A DNA stretch of 64,000 bases from positions 124,001 through 188,000 of the forward strand of contig NZ_JNYQ01000008.1 of the NCBI RefSeq assembly GCF_000717245.1, given 5' to 3'. This DNA is from Kitasatospora papulosa. GTDB taxonomy: Bacteria > Actinomycetota > Actinomycetes > Streptomycetales > Streptomycetaceae. Positions 33,941 through 43,327 of this stretch are shown in pieces. The position numbers were made by a program, and so were the translations under genes. Every line of letters starts with the position of its first letter. The first letter of the stretch is position 1. The notes under the pieces are model-generated. The model was not told the DNA's origin, did no database searches, and saw only the letters and a list, made by a program, of their open reading frames with translations.

Positions 33941-34021
33941 TTTGGCTCGCCGCCGCGGCACGGGTGAGCCCCCGGACCGCCGGAAGATCGCTCCACACCC
34001 ACCAGGGAGAAGACAGCCGTC

Positions 34022-34261
34022 ATGTTCGGAATCAGCGAGATCGCGATCTTCCTCATCATCGCCATCCTGATATTCGGCGCCAAGAAGCTGCCCGAACTGG
34101 CCCGTTCCATGGGCAAGTCGGCCCGGATCCTGAAGAGCGAGGCGCAGGCGCTCAAGTCCGACGGCAAACCCCCCGTCGTCCACCCGGAGCCGTACGCCGA
34201 GGGGGCGGACGACCCGCGTGTCATCAGGGGCACGGCCACCGAGAAGCCCGGACCTCGCTGA
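34022..34261 (+). CDS. tatA: Sec-independent translocase subunit TatA/E
   Basis: A 79-residue protein with the TatA layout: a short N-terminal membrane helix (ISEIAIFLIIAILIFGA), the FGA-KKLPELARSMG hinge, an amphipathic helix and a charged, poorly ordered tail. It would pair with TatB/C encoded elsewhere, so this is probably an extra copy. GGGAGAAG lies upstream of the start. Confidence 0.9.
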   Translation: MFGISEIAIFLIIAILIFGAKKLPELARSMGKSARILKSEAQALKSDGKPPVVHPEPYAEGADDPRVIRGTATEKPGPR

Positions 34262-34391
34262 ACCTCCCGCACCTCTGCCCGCCCCGCCACCCGGAGGGGT
34301 GGGCTTCGGCGTGTTCCGGCCCCGCCGACAAGCGGAAACCCGTGCAGGGGGACACGGTGGAAGCACGGGACACGAGCCGGAGCGAGGGGCC

Positions 34392-35903
34392 ATGGAGAGC
34401 AAGGACGACGACGGCGGACTGCGGTGTCTGGTGACGGGCGCGACGGGCTACATCGGAGGCCGCCTCGTACCCGAGCTCCTGGAGGCCGGTCACCAGGTGC
34501 GCTGCCTGGCACGGACCCCGGAGAAACTGCGGGACTACCCCTGGGCGGGCGAGGTCGAGGTGGCCGAGGGGGACGTGACCGACGCGGAGTCCCTGGGCGC
34601 CGCGATGCGCGGGATCGACGTCGCCTACTACCTGGTCCACGCCCTGGCCTCCGGACCGGGCTTCGAGAAGACCGACCGCGACGCCGCGCGCACCTTCGGC
34701 GAGCAGGCCAAGGCGGCCGGGGTCCGGCGGATCGTCTACCTGGGCGGGCTCACCCCCGCGGACGTCCCCGAGCGGGACCTGTCCCCCCATCTGCGCTCGC
34801 GCGCCGAGGTCGGGCACATCCTGCTCGCGTCGGGTGTGCCGACGACCGCCCTCCGCGCCGCCGTCATCATCGGTTCGGGTTCGGCGTCCTTCGAGATGCT
34901 GCGTTACCTCACCGAGCGGCTGCCGGTCATGGTCACGCCGAGCTGGGTGTCGACACGGATCCAGCCGATCGCGGTGCGGGACGTCCTGCGCTACCTCGTG
35001 GGCAGTGCCCGGATGCCCGCCGACGTCAACCGGACCTTCGACATCGGCGGACCCGACGTGATGACGTACCGCGACATGATGCAGAAGTACGCCGAGGTGG
35101 CAACGCTCCGCAAGCGGCTGATCCTGCCGGTTCCCATGCTCTCCCCCGGCCTGTCGAGCCACTGGGTCGGCCTGGTCACCCCCGTACCGGCGTCGATCGC
35201 CCGTCCGCTCGCGGAGTCCCTGCGCTACGAGGTCGTGTGCCACGAACACGACATCGCGGAGCACGTGCCGGACGGTCCCGGGCAGCCCTTCTCCTTCGCC
35301 ACCGCGCTCTCCCTCGCCCTCCAGAGGGTGCGCGAGGCGAAGGTGTCCACACGGTGGTCGTCCGCGTCCACGCCGGGCATTCCCAGCGATCCGCTCCCCA
35401 CCGACCCGGACTGGGCGGGCGGGAGCCTGTACACCGACGAGCGCGAACTCGATGTGGACGCCTCCCCGGAAGCCCTGTGGCGGGTGATCGAGGGGATCGG
35501 CGGGGTCAACGGCTGGTACTCGTTCCCGTTGGCCTGGGCGGTCAGGGGCTGGCTGGACCGGCTGGTCGGAGGAGTCGGCCTGCGCCGGGGCAGGCGGGAC
35601 GCCCAGCGGCTGCGGGTCGGGGACTCCCTGGACTTCTGGCGGGTCGAGGAGATCGAGCCCGGCCGGCTGCTCCGGCTGCGGGCGGAGATGCGCCTGCCCG
35701 GCCTGGCCTGGCTGGAAATGTACGCGGAGGAGGGCCGGGACGGCCGGTCGCACTACCGGCAGCGCGCCCTCTTCCATCCGTTCGGCCTCCTCGGCCACGC
35801 ATACTGGTGGAGCGTGTCCCCGTTCCACGCGGTGATCTTCGGTGGGATGGCGCGCAACATCGCGCAGGCGGCGGACCGGCAGACGGAGAGTACTCAGCGA
35901 TGA
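34392..35903 (+). CDS. NAD(P)-binding epimerase-like SDR with C-terminal DUF2867
   Basis: A 503-residue two-domain protein. Residues 1-300 form an extended/atypical SDR (LVTGATGYIGGRLVPELLEAG; VAYYLVHALASG; YLGGLTP). From about 350 to 495 comes a START-like DUF2867 domain (DVDASPEALWRVIEGIGG, GDSLDFWRVEEIEPGRLLRL). The role is unknown, possibly binding a hydrophobic ligand. The stop overlaps the photolyase start (ATGA), so the two are co-translated. Confidence 0.9.
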   Translation: MESKDDDGGLRCLVTGATGYIGGRLVPELLEAGHQVRCLARTPEKLRDYPWAGEVEVAEGDVTDAESLGAAMRGIDVAYYLVHALASGPGFEKTDRDAARTFGEQAKAAGVRRIVYLGGLTPADVPERDLSPHLRSRAEVGHILLASGVPTTALRAAVIIGSGSASFEMLRYLTERLPVMVTPSWVSTRIQPIAVRDVLRYLVGSARMPADVNRTFDIGGPDVMTYRDMMQKYAEVATLRKRLILPVPMLSPGLSSHWVGLVTPVPASIARPLAESLRYEVVCHEHDIAEHVPDGPGQPFSFATALSLALQRVREAKVSTRWSSASTPGIPSDPLPTDPDWAGGSLYTDERELDVDASPEALWRVIEGIGGVNGWYSFPLAWAVRGWLDRLVGGVGLRRGRRDAQRLRVGDSLDFWRVEEIEPGRLLRLRAEMRLPGLAWLEMYAEEGRDGRSHYRQRALFHPFGLLGHAYWWSVSPFHAVIFGGMARNIAQAADRQTESTQR

Positions 35904-37279
35904 CCGTGGCGATCGTCCTGTTCACCTCGGACCTGCGGCTGCACGACCATCCACCGCTGCACGCGGCGCTCGCCTCGTCCGACGAGGTGGTCCCGCTCTT
36001 CGTCCTGGACCCCGGTGTGGAGGCCGCCGGGTTCGCCGCACCGAACCGCCGCGCCTTCCTCGCCGACTGCCTCCGGGACCTGGACTCCGGACTCCGTGAC
36101 CGCGGCGGACGTCTGGTCGTCCGCGAGGGCGAGGTCGCCGAGGAGGTCGGCAGGATCGTCTCCGAGACGGAGGCCGGCGTGGTGCACATGGCGGCAGGGA
36201 TCAGCGGCTACGCGCAGCGCCGGGAGGAGCGGCTGCGGGAGGCCCTCTCCTCGGTGGGCTGCCGGCTGAGCGTGCACGACGCGGTGGTCACCGCGGTCGC
36301 GCCCGGTTCGGTGGTTCCCTCAGGGGCGGGCCGGGACCATTTCGCCGTCTTCACGCCGTACTTCCGGCGCTGGTCCGGGGAAGGTCTGCGCTCGCCGTTC
36401 GGAGCGCCCCGCAAGGTGCGCGTACCGGAGGGGCCGGGCTCGGCCGCGCTCCCGTCCCGGGCCGGTACGCGGGGGCTCTCCCCGGGCCTGGCCGAGGGCG
36501 GGGAGACCGAGGGCCGCAGGCTGTTCACCGCGTGGCGCCGCGACGGGCTCGCCTCCTACGAGGACCGCCACGACGACATGGCGGGCGACGCGACCTCACG
36601 GCTCTCGCCGCACCTGCACTTCGGCACGCTCTCCCCCACCGAGCTGGTCCACCGCGCCCGTGCCACGGGCGGGCCGGGCGCGGAGGCCTTCGTACGCCAG
36701 GTGTGCTGGCGGGACTTCCACCACCAGGTCCTGGCAGCCCGGCCCGCAGTCTCACGCTCCGACTACCGTCCGAAGCAGGACCGCTGGCGCACGGGACGGG
36801 CGGCGGAGGCCGACACCGCCGCGTGGAAGGAGGGCCGCACGGGTTATCCGGTGGTCGACGCCGCGATGCGCCAGCTCCTCCACGAGGGCTGGATGCACAA
36901 CCGGGGGCGGCTGCTCACCGCGAGCTTCCTGGCCAAGACCCTGTACGTGGACTGGCGGACCGGGGCGCGTCACTTCCTGGAACTGCTCGTCGACGGGGAC
37001 ATCGCGAACAACCAGCTCAACTGGCAGTGGGTGGCCGGTACGGGCACGGACAGCCGGCCCAACCGGGTGCTCAATCCGGTGACGCAGGCCAAGCGGTACG
37101 ACCCGGAGGGTGCCTACGTACGCCGCTGGGTGCCCGAACTCGCCGGGATCCCCGGGTCCGCCGTGCACGAGCCGTGGAAGCTGCCGCGGGAGGAGCGCCG
37201 CCGCTACGACTATCCGGAGCCGGTGGTCGGGCTGTCGGACGGGCTGGCCAGGTTCAAGGAGGCGAGGGGGCTCGACTGA
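35900..37279 (+). CDS. phr: Deoxyribodipyrimidine photolyase (CPD photolyase, class I)
   Basis: Repairs UV cyclobutane dimers using FADH- and light. 459 residues: antenna domain (TVAIVLFTSDLRLHDHPPLH) and the FAD-binding domain with WRDFHHQVL, GRLLTASFLAK, NNQLNWQWVAGTGTDS and RPNRVLNP. The substrate-stacking and electron-transfer tryptophans are in place. Overlaps the upstream SDR gene by ATGA; that pairing is seen repeatedly in Streptomyces to my memory. Confidence 0.95.
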   Translation: MTVAIVLFTSDLRLHDHPPLHAALASSDEVVPLFVLDPGVEAAGFAAPNRRAFLADCLRDLDSGLRDRGGRLVVREGEVAEEVGRIVSETEAGVVHMAAGISGYAQRREERLREALSSVGCRLSVHDAVVTAVAPGSVVPSGAGRDHFAVFTPYFRRWSGEGLRSPFGAPRKVRVPEGPGSAALPSRAGTRGLSPGLAEGGETEGRRLFTAWRRDGLASYEDRHDDMAGDATSRLSPHLHFGTLSPTELVHRARATGGPGAEAFVRQVCWRDFHHQVLAARPAVSRSDYRPKQDRWRTGRAAEADTAAWKEGRTGYPVVDAAMRQLLHEGWMHNRGRLLTASFLAKTLYVDWRTGARHFLELLVDGDIANNQLNWQWVAGTGTDSRPNRVLNPVTQAKRYDPEGAYVRRWVPELAGIPGSAVHEPWKLPREERRRYDYPEPVVGLSDGLARFKEARGLD

Positions 37280-37300
37280 CGGCCGGGCCGCCCTCCCCTC

Positions 37301-38143
37301 TCAGACCTTGCGCCAGCGGGCGTTGGCCCAGGAGAAGAGGCCGAAGGCCGCCAGTCCGAGTGCGACGAGGACGAGGAGCCAGGGGCCTGCGGGGGTCTCG
37401 GTGAAGGAGCGCAGGGTGTCGTCCATGCCCTTGGCACGGCCGGGCTCGTGCTGGACGGCGGCCGCGATCGCGAACCCGCCGGCCGTCGCGAAGACCACGC
37501 CCCGGACGGTGCCGCCGAAGACGCCGACGACGTCGACGGCCTGACGGACGCGCTTGGACATCTCGGCCATCTTCAGGTGCTTGTGGTACTTGCGGGCGAG
37601 GGCGCGGAAGGCGATCCAGAGGCCCGCGCCCGCCACCACGGCGCCCGCGATGCCGACGATCCACGGGCCTCCGGGCCATTCGAGGGCCCGCGCGGTGACG
37701 TCGTCGGTCTGCTTGTCGCTCGAACCGCTGCCGCTCCCCTTGTCCCCGGCGGCGTAGGAGATCACGGAGTAGGAGACGAAGGCGTAGAAGACGAACCGGC
37801 CGGCCGCCATGGCGCGCTTCGTGGCCTTGTCGCCGTCGGGGCCCGCCTGGCCGAAGGCCGCCTCGGACAGCCTCCAGAGAGCCATGCCGGCCAGGGCGAT
37901 ACCGAGGGCCCAGAGCAGGACGTTCCCGAAGGGCTTCTCGGCTATCTCCGCGATGGCACCGCCCCGGTCGGCCTGCTTGCCGCCCCCGTCGGAGAAACCG
38001 ATGCGCAGGGCGAGGATCCCGACCAGGAGGTAGATCACTCCGCGGGCGACGAAGCCGGCGCGGGCTCCCACGTCCAGAGCGCGGCTCCGTGCGGCTCTTC
38101 TCGCCTGACCACGTGCGTTCATCGACAGCGCGTTCGCATTCAT
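37301..38143 (-). CDS. DUF1206 membrane protein
   Basis: A 280-residue protein with six membrane helices arranged as three similar two-helix units (ARAGFVARGVIYLLVGILAL; RAMAAGRFVFYAFVSYSVI; VVGVFGGTVRGVVFATAGG), as in DUF1206. Function unknown. The C-terminus converges with the photolyase gene. ATG 38143 chosen; ATG 38122 is possible. Confidence 0.85.
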   Translation of the reverse strand: MNANALSMNARGQARRAARSRALDVGARAGFVARGVIYLLVGILALRIGFSDGGGKQADRGGAIAEIAEKPFGNVLLWALGIALAGMALWRLSEAAFGQAGPDGDKATKRAMAAGRFVFYAFVSYSVISYAAGDKGSGSGSSDKQTDDVTARALEWPGGPWIVGIAGAVVAGAGLWIAFRALARKYHKHLKMAEMSKRVRQAVDVVGVFGGTVRGVVFATAGGFAIAAAVQHEPGRAKGMDDTLRSFTETPAGPWLLVLVALGLAAFGLFSWANARWRKV

Positions 38144-38185
38144 GCACTGCCGGATGCCCCTGAAACGGCGATCAATGCGGGAGAA

Positions 38186-38725
38186 CTACGCGCCGTCGCC
38201 CTCGGGCCCGCTCTGGGCGGCCGCCTGGTCCTTCGCGCGGCGGCCGACGACGGCCGCCGCGGCCAGGGCGCTGCCCGCGAAGGCGAGGGCGACGACCCAG
38301 GGCCGGTCGAGGACGTGGCAGGTGGCGTGGTCCAGGGAGTAGCGGCCGGCGCCGGTCACCCCGATCGCGGCGGCGGTGAAGCCGAGGAACGCCGGGTACT
38401 CGTAGCCTCCGCCCATCGCGAAGAATCCGGCCGGCGCGTGCACGGCGACGGCGCCCGCCATCGTGCCCGCCGCGGCTGCGCCCGCCGCGGGGGTCGCGAG
38501 GCCGAGGGCGAGCAGGAGCCCGCCGCCCGCCTCGCCCAGTCCCGCGGCCAGGGCGCTGTGCTTCGGCGGGTGGAAGCCCATGGCCTCCATCGCCGCGGTG
38601 GTCCCCTGGATACCGCCGCCGCCGAACCATCCGCCCAGTTTCTGGCTGCCGTGGGCCGCGAGAACGGCTCCCGTCCCCACCCGGAGCACGAGGAGTCCGA
38701 AGTCACGCCGGTTGATACAGGCCAT
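38186..38725 (-). CDS. DoxX-family membrane protein
   Basis: A 179-residue membrane protein with four hydrophobic helices and the DoxX signatures LLVLRVGTGAVLAAHGSQKL and FHPPKHSALAAGLGEAGGGLLLALG. DoxX proteins are linked to redox, thiol or terminal-oxidase functions. GGGAG precedes the ATG. It diverges from the dienoyl-CoA reductase gene. Confidence 0.88.
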   Translation of the reverse strand: MACINRRDFGLLVLRVGTGAVLAAHGSQKLGGWFGGGGIQGTTAAMEAMGFHPPKHSALAAGLGEAGGGLLLALGLATPAAGAAAAGTMAGAVAVHAPAGFFAMGGGYEYPAFLGFTAAAIGVTGAGRYSLDHATCHVLDRPWVVALAFAGSALAAAAVVGRRAKDQAAAQSGPEGDGA

Positions 38726-38861
38726 GGGATGTCTCCCGTCGACGGGGCCGAGCAGAGGCGTTCAGCCGTACGGGTCCACTGTCCGCCGCGCCGGGGGCGA
38801 GGGCCGGTGGTGTTGGGCCATTCGTGTCACCGCCTTGCGATGACTGCGACGTACGTCATTG

Positions 38862-38875
38862 TGCAACTTGTTGCA
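38862..38875. promoter_or_regulatory. Palindrome TGCAAC-TT-GTTGCA upstream of fadH
   Basis: A perfect 6-bp arm palindrome with a 2-nt spacer, 57 bp before the dienoyl-CoA reductase start and in the DoxX divergent region. It is a candidate operator for the PadR regulator encoded after fadH. Confidence 0.5.
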
Positions 38876-38931
38876 TAAGGGCTTCCGGGTGGTCTACAAC
38901 TGGCTCGACGACACCTGCTAGGAGACCCCGG

Positions 38932-40947
38932 ATGAGCCCCTACCCCACCCTGTTGAGCCCGCTCGACCTCGGATTCACCACGCTCCCGAACCGGGTACTG
39001 ATGGGGTCGATGCACATCGGCCTGGAAGAGGTCGAGCACGGTTTCGAGCGGATGGCCGCCTTCTACGCGGCGCGCGCCCGCGGCGGGGTGGGCCTCATGG
39101 TCACCGGGGGGATCGCGCCCAGCGAGCGGGCGTGCTCCTTCCCCGGCGGCGCCAGGATGACCACCGAGGCGGAGGCGGAGCAGCACCGCGAGGTCACGGC
39201 CGCCGTCCACGCGGCGGGAGGCCGGATCGCGATGCAGATCCTGCACTTCGGGCGCTACGCCCACCACCCGGACCTGGTGGCGCCGAGCGCGCTGAAGGCC
39301 CCGATCAGCGGCTTCACGCCGCACGCCCTGACCGACGACGAGGTCGAGGAGACCGTCGAGGACTTCGTCAGGGCGGCGGAGCTGGCCCGGAGCGCGGGTT
39401 ACGACGGTGTCGAGATCATGGGGTCGGAGGGCTATCTGATCAACGAGTTCATCGTCGCCGCGACCAATCACCGCGAGGACCGCTGGGGCGGCTCGTACGA
39501 GAACCGCATCCGCTTCCCCGTCGAGATCGTGCGCCGCGTCCGCGAGCGCGTCGGCCCCGACTTCATCCTGATCTACCGGCTGTCCATGCTGGACCTGGTA
39601 CCCGGCGGATCCACCCTGGAGGAGGTCGTCCAGCTCGCCCGTGAGGTGGAGGCGGCCGGAGCGACCATCATCAACACCGGTATCGGGTGGCACGAGGCGC
39701 GCATCCCGACCATCGCGACGTCCGTGCCGCGTGGCGCCTTCACCTGGGTGACGGAGAGGGTGCGGGGCGCGGTGTCCGTGCCGCTGGTGACCAGCAACCG
39801 CATCAACACCCCCGAACTGGCCGAGGAGGTCCTCGCATCGGGGCGGGCGGACATGGTGTCGATGGCGAGGCCGTTCCTCGCCGACCCCGATTTCGTCGCC
39901 AAGGCGGCCGAGGGGCGGGCCGACGCGATCAACACCTGCATCGGCTGCAACCAGGCCTGCCTGGACCACATCTTCAGTCTGCAGATCACCTCCTGCCTGG
40001 TGAATCCGCGCGCCTGTCACGAGACGGAACTGGTGCTCGCGCCGACCCGTCTGCGTAAGCGCGTCGCCGTGGTCGGCGCGGGCCCGGCGGGACTGGCGTG
40101 CGCGGTCACGGCCTCCGAGCGGGGGCACGCGGTGACCCTGTTCGACGCGGCCGACGAGATCGGCGGCCAGCTGAACGTCGCGCGCCGGGTCCCCGGCAAG
40201 GAGGAGTTCGACGAGACCCTGCGCTACTTCCGTACCCGGCTCGCCGAGGAGGGCGTGGAGCTCCGGCTCGGCGCCCGGGCCGGATCCGCCGACCTCGACG
40301 GCTTCGACGAGGTCGTCCTGGCCACCGGGGTCGAGCCCCGCACCCCCGCCATCCCCGGCGTCGGGCACCCCAGCGTGGTCAGCTATCTGGACGTCCTTCG
40401 GGACGGAGCCGAGGTCGGTGACCGGGTGGCGGTCGTCGGGGCCGGCGGGATCGGCTTCGACGTCGCGGAGTTCCTGACGGACGGCGGCGACGGGGCGAGC
40501 CTGGACCCGGAGGTCTTCTTCCGGCAGTGGGGTGTGGACACCGGCTACGCGGACCGGGGCGGGCTGCGGGCCCCGGAGCGCCCGAAGCCGGGGCGCACGG
40601 TGCATCTGATCCAGCGCAAGGCCACCAAGGTCGGGGCGGGGCTGGGAAAGACCACCGGGTGGATCCACCGCACCGAGCTGCGCCACCGCGGTGTGACGAT
40701 GATCGCGGGGGCGTCCTACGACCTGATCGACGACGAGGGCCTGCACCTCACCGTCGACGGCGAGCAGCACCTTCTACCGGTCGACACCGTGGTGCTGTGC
40801 GCGGGTCAGGAGCCGCGGCGCGAGCTGTACGAGGAGCTGCGCGCGGCGGGACGCCCGGTGCACCTGATCGGGGGCGCCGACGTGGCCGCCGAACTGGACG
40901 CCAAGCGTGCGATCCGCCAGGGTACGGAGCTCGCCGCGGAGCTGTGA
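38932..40947 (+). CDS. fadH: NADPH-dependent 2,4-dienoyl-CoA reductase
   Basis: Reduces 2,4-dienoyl-CoA during beta-oxidation of unsaturated fatty acids. Its 671 residues match the family. The N-terminal OYE-like TIM barrel binds FMN (LPNRVLMGSMHIGLEE, GAYHHPDLVAP-type Y/H region as FGRYAHHPDLVAP). The 4Fe-4S cysteines sit in CIGCNQACLDHI and C-VNPRAC. The C-terminal FAD/NADPH domain has VVGAGPAGLACAV and VVGAGGIGFDVAEF. GGAGA lies seven bases before the ATG. A PadR gene follows. Confidence 0.95.
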   Translation: MSPYPTLLSPLDLGFTTLPNRVLMGSMHIGLEEVEHGFERMAAFYAARARGGVGLMVTGGIAPSERACSFPGGARMTTEAEAEQHREVTAAVHAAGGRIAMQILHFGRYAHHPDLVAPSALKAPISGFTPHALTDDEVEETVEDFVRAAELARSAGYDGVEIMGSEGYLINEFIVAATNHREDRWGGSYENRIRFPVEIVRRVRERVGPDFILIYRLSMLDLVPGGSTLEEVVQLAREVEAAGATIINTGIGWHEARIPTIATSVPRGAFTWVTERVRGAVSVPLVTSNRINTPELAEEVLASGRADMVSMARPFLADPDFVAKAAEGRADAINTCIGCNQACLDHIFSLQITSCLVNPRACHETELVLAPTRLRKRVAVVGAGPAGLACAVTASERGHAVTLFDAADEIGGQLNVARRVPGKEEFDETLRYFRTRLAEEGVELRLGARAGSADLDGFDEVVLATGVEPRTPAIPGVGHPSVVSYLDVLRDGAEVGDRVAVVGAGGIGFDVAEFLTDGGDGASLDPEVFFRQWGVDTGYADRGGLRAPERPKPGRTVHLIQRKATKVGAGLGKTTGWIHRTELRHRGVTMIAGASYDLIDDEGLHLTVDGEQHLLPVDTVVLCAGQEPRRELYEELRAAGRPVHLIGGADVAAELDAKRAIRQGTELAAEL

Positions 40948-40980
40948 GGGGCCGGTCCCGCTGTCTCTAGGATGCGGTCC

Positions 40981-41520
40981 ATGTCCCTTCCGCACGCGAT
41001 CCTCACCGCCCTGCTCGAGAAGCCGTCGTCCGGTCTCGAACTGACGCGCAGGTTCGACCGGTCGATCGGCTATTTCTGGCCGTCCACGCACCAGCAGATC
41101 TACCGCGAGCTGGGGAAGCTGGAGAAGGCCGGCCACATCCGGGTCCTGCCGGCGGCGCAGCCGGCGCGCGGACAGCGCAAGGAGTACGAGGTGCTGCCCG
41201 CGGGCCGTGAGGAGCTCATGGCCTGGGTGTCGCTCGCCGAGGATCCCCGGCCCGTACGTGATCCGCTGCTGCTGCGGATGCGGGCGGCCGCCGTGGTCGG
41301 CTCCGCGGGGCTCGCCGGGGAACTGCGCAGGCACCTGGCGCTGCACAGGGCGCAGCTGGCGGAGTACCTGGAGATCGAGGAGCGGGACTTCCCGCCGGAG
41401 CGGACCTCCGACGAGGACCGGCTGCGCCGTCTGGTGCTGCGCGGGGGCATCGACCTGGAGACGTTCTGGACGGGCTGGCTGACCAGGGCGATCGACGACC
41501 TGGACGGTCCGGGCTCGTAG
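40981..41520 (+). CDS. PadR-family regulator
   Basis: A 179-residue winged-helix repressor: LPHAILTALLEKPSSGLELTRRF, IYRELGKLEKAGHIRV and QPARGQRKEYEVLPAGREEL, then the dimerising C-terminal helices. It is 33 bp downstream of fadH on the same strand and probably regulates that gene, perhaps through TGCAAC-TT-GTTGCA at 38862. ATG 40981 has AGGATG upstream. Confidence 0.88.
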   Translation: MSLPHAILTALLEKPSSGLELTRRFDRSIGYFWPSTHQQIYRELGKLEKAGHIRVLPAAQPARGQRKEYEVLPAGREELMAWVSLAEDPRPVRDPLLLRMRAAAVVGSAGLAGELRRHLALHRAQLAEYLEIEERDFPPERTSDEDRLRRLVLRGGIDLETFWTGWLTRAIDDLDGPGS

Positions 41521-41733
41521 CGAGCGTTCGCCGCCCCGTCTCGTGGTCGGCCTGGGCGGGTTCCGGCCATGAGACGGGGCGGAGAGCGGCGGACCATAGC
41601 GTCGCGCTCCGTGGCGGGACGCCATGCTCCGGCCCCGGTCCCGCCCGCGCCCGCGGGGTCGGCCGCACCGCGTGACCCCGCCCACCGGGGTTCCGGCGGC
41701 CCGGGTGTGCGGGGCCAGGACGGAAGGACACGT

Positions 41734-42294
41734 GTGGTGAAGGCACGGATTGCGCGTACGGGTATCTCTCTCGTCGCGGCCGCCGCGGCGGTCGTCGCGA
41801 CGACCTCGTCCGCACAGGCGAATTCGGGCTTTTCGGCCGAGAAGTACGAGCAGATCCAGTTCGGGATGACCTTCGACGAGGTCTGGGAGATCGGTGGGGG
41901 TGAGGCGGCGTGCGACACCGGGGGTGTGATCGGCGACTCGATCCTCTGCTTCACCGAGTCGGGCGACTACGCCCCCTACGGCGGCTTCTCCTTCACGGAC
42001 GAGGGCGAGCTCTGGAGCAAGCGCAACGAGTACCTGTACAAGGCGAAGACCCCGTCCGTGAAACTGTCGCACTACAACAGGACGGCCCTGGGCATGACCG
42101 AGGCCCAGCTCTGGGCCGCCGTCCCGAAGGACTCCTGCGTGTCCCAGGGCGAGAGCTACCCGAACTGGCCCGCGAAGACCGGCTTCGAGGAGAAGTACTA
42201 CTGTGCGGCCGCCACCGGCCTGTTCCCGCCGTCCGCCAGCTTCCACCTCACCGACGGCGTCCTGACGTACCGCTACCAGCGCAGCCTGACCTGA
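41734..42294 (+). CDS. Secreted beta-lactamase-inhibitor-protein (BLIP) homologue
   Basis: 186 residues: signal peptide ARTGISLVAAAAAVV with cleavage near SAQA-N (29/30), then a 157-residue mature protein, close to the 165 of BLIP. Two repeats carry the BLIP signature (YEQIQFGMTFDEVWEIGG at 38-55 and YNRTALGMTEAQLWAAV at 114-130). Disulphide cysteines are at 60/72 and 135/157. The first loop reads SGDYAPY (76-82), keeping the aspartate and tyrosine equivalent to Asp49/Tyr50 and Tyr53 that enter the beta-lactamase active site. Binding to a real beta-lactamase, or a role in cell-wall development, is untested here. Start GTG 41734 or 41737, with GGAAGGA upstream. Confidence 0.88.
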   Translation: MVKARIARTGISLVAAAAAVVATTSSAQANSGFSAEKYEQIQFGMTFDEVWEIGGGEAACDTGGVIGDSILCFTESGDYAPYGGFSFTDEGELWSKRNEYLYKAKTPSVKLSHYNRTALGMTEAQLWAAVPKDSCVSQGESYPNWPAKTGFEEKYYCAAATGLFPPSASFHLTDGVLTYRYQRSLT

Positions 42295-42330
42295 CGGGCT
42301 GACGCCGGGTACGGCACCGCCGTCAGCCCG
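42295..42330. terminator. Hairpin between BLIP and EamA genes
   Basis: CGGGCTGACG pairs with CGTCAGCCCG around a 16-nt loop at the convergent end of the BLIP and EamA genes; the right arm overlaps the last codons of eamA. Confidence 0.7.
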
Positions 42331-43327
42331 CCGCCGTCTTCTCCCGTGCGACGGCCCGGCCCACCGGGAATCCGCCCGGAGGGCCGGCGGGCGCGGCGCG
42401 CGGTGCCGGGGCCTCGGGCGCGTGCGGGACCGACGGGGCGGGGCCGGAGGCGACGACACGTGACGGGCGGCCCGCCGGGACCGGCGCGGGAACGGCGGAC
42501 GGGCCGCCCGCCTGCGCACGGCTGAGCAGGAGTACGCCCTGCCCCGCTGCCGCTGCGCCGATGAGCGCCGGGACCAGACCCAGTACCCCGCCCTGGAGGC
42601 GTTCACCGAGCAGGATCAGGCCGATCACGGCGGCGGCGACCGGGTTGGCGAGGGTGACCACGGCCAGTGGGGCGCCCAGCCCGCCCCGGTAGGCGGTCTG
42701 GGAGAGCATCAGCCCGCCCAGGGCGAAGAACGAGACGAGCACCGCGACGGTGACGAGCCGCCAGCTCAGCAGCGGGCCCGAGTGGTCGGTCGCGGCGACC
42801 GTGAGGGTCTGGGTCAGGGCGGACGCCACCCCGGACGTGATGCCCGACGCCGCGGCGTGCCGGAGGCCTGGCCGGGTGCCCGGACGGCCCAGGACGGCGA
42901 CGAGCGCCATGGTGACGGCGCCGACTCCCAGGGCCTCGGGGAGGCTCAGGGTGTCGCGCGGCGAGGTACCGCCCGCGGCCAGGAGCAGGGCTCCGAGGCC
43001 GATGAGCGTGAGGAGCGTGCCGCGCCATTCCGTACGGCTGACCCGGCGGCCCGCGGACCGCGCGCCGAGCGGGACGGCGGCGACGAGCGTGAGTGCGCCG
43101 AGGGGCTGGACCAGGGTGAGCGGACCGTACTTGAGCGCGGCGACGTGCAGCAGCGCGCCGCCCGCGTTCAGGCCGACCGCGGACCACCAGGCTCCCCGGC
43201 CGAGCAGGCGCAGCACTCCGGCGGAGGGGTCGGTCCGGCCGGCGAGCCGGGCCTGCGCCACCGCGGCGGCCGCGTAGGCGCCGGCGGAGACGAGGGAGAG
43301 GGCGACGGCCGCGAGCGTGGCGTTCAT
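42323..43327 (-). CDS. EamA/DMT-family transporter
   Basis: A 334-residue membrane protein with about ten helices in two EamA-like halves (NATLAAVALSLVSAGAYAAA; GPLTLVQPLGALTLVAAVPL; GAPLAVVTLANPVAAAVIGL). It is a drug/metabolite-type exporter or sensor; substrate unknown. The last 60 residues are a Pro/Ala-rich cytoplasmic tail. It overlaps the PAP2 gene by ATGA and shares an operator cluster with a divergent TetR gene. Confidence 0.9.
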   Translation of the reverse strand: MNATLAAVALSLVSAGAYAAAAVAQARLAGRTDPSAGVLRLLGRGAWWSAVGLNAGGALLHVAALKYGPLTLVQPLGALTLVAAVPLGARSAGRRVSRTEWRGTLLTLIGLGALLLAAGGTSPRDTLSLPEALGVGAVTMALVAVLGRPGTRPGLRHAAASGITSGVASALTQTLTVAATDHSGPLLSWRLVTVAVLVSFFALGGLMLSQTAYRGGLGAPLAVVTLANPVAAAVIGLILLGERLQGGVLGLVPALIGAAAAGQGVLLLSRAQAGGPSAVPAPVPAGRPSRVVASGPAPSVPHAPEAPAPRAAPAGPPGGFPVGRAVAREKTAAG

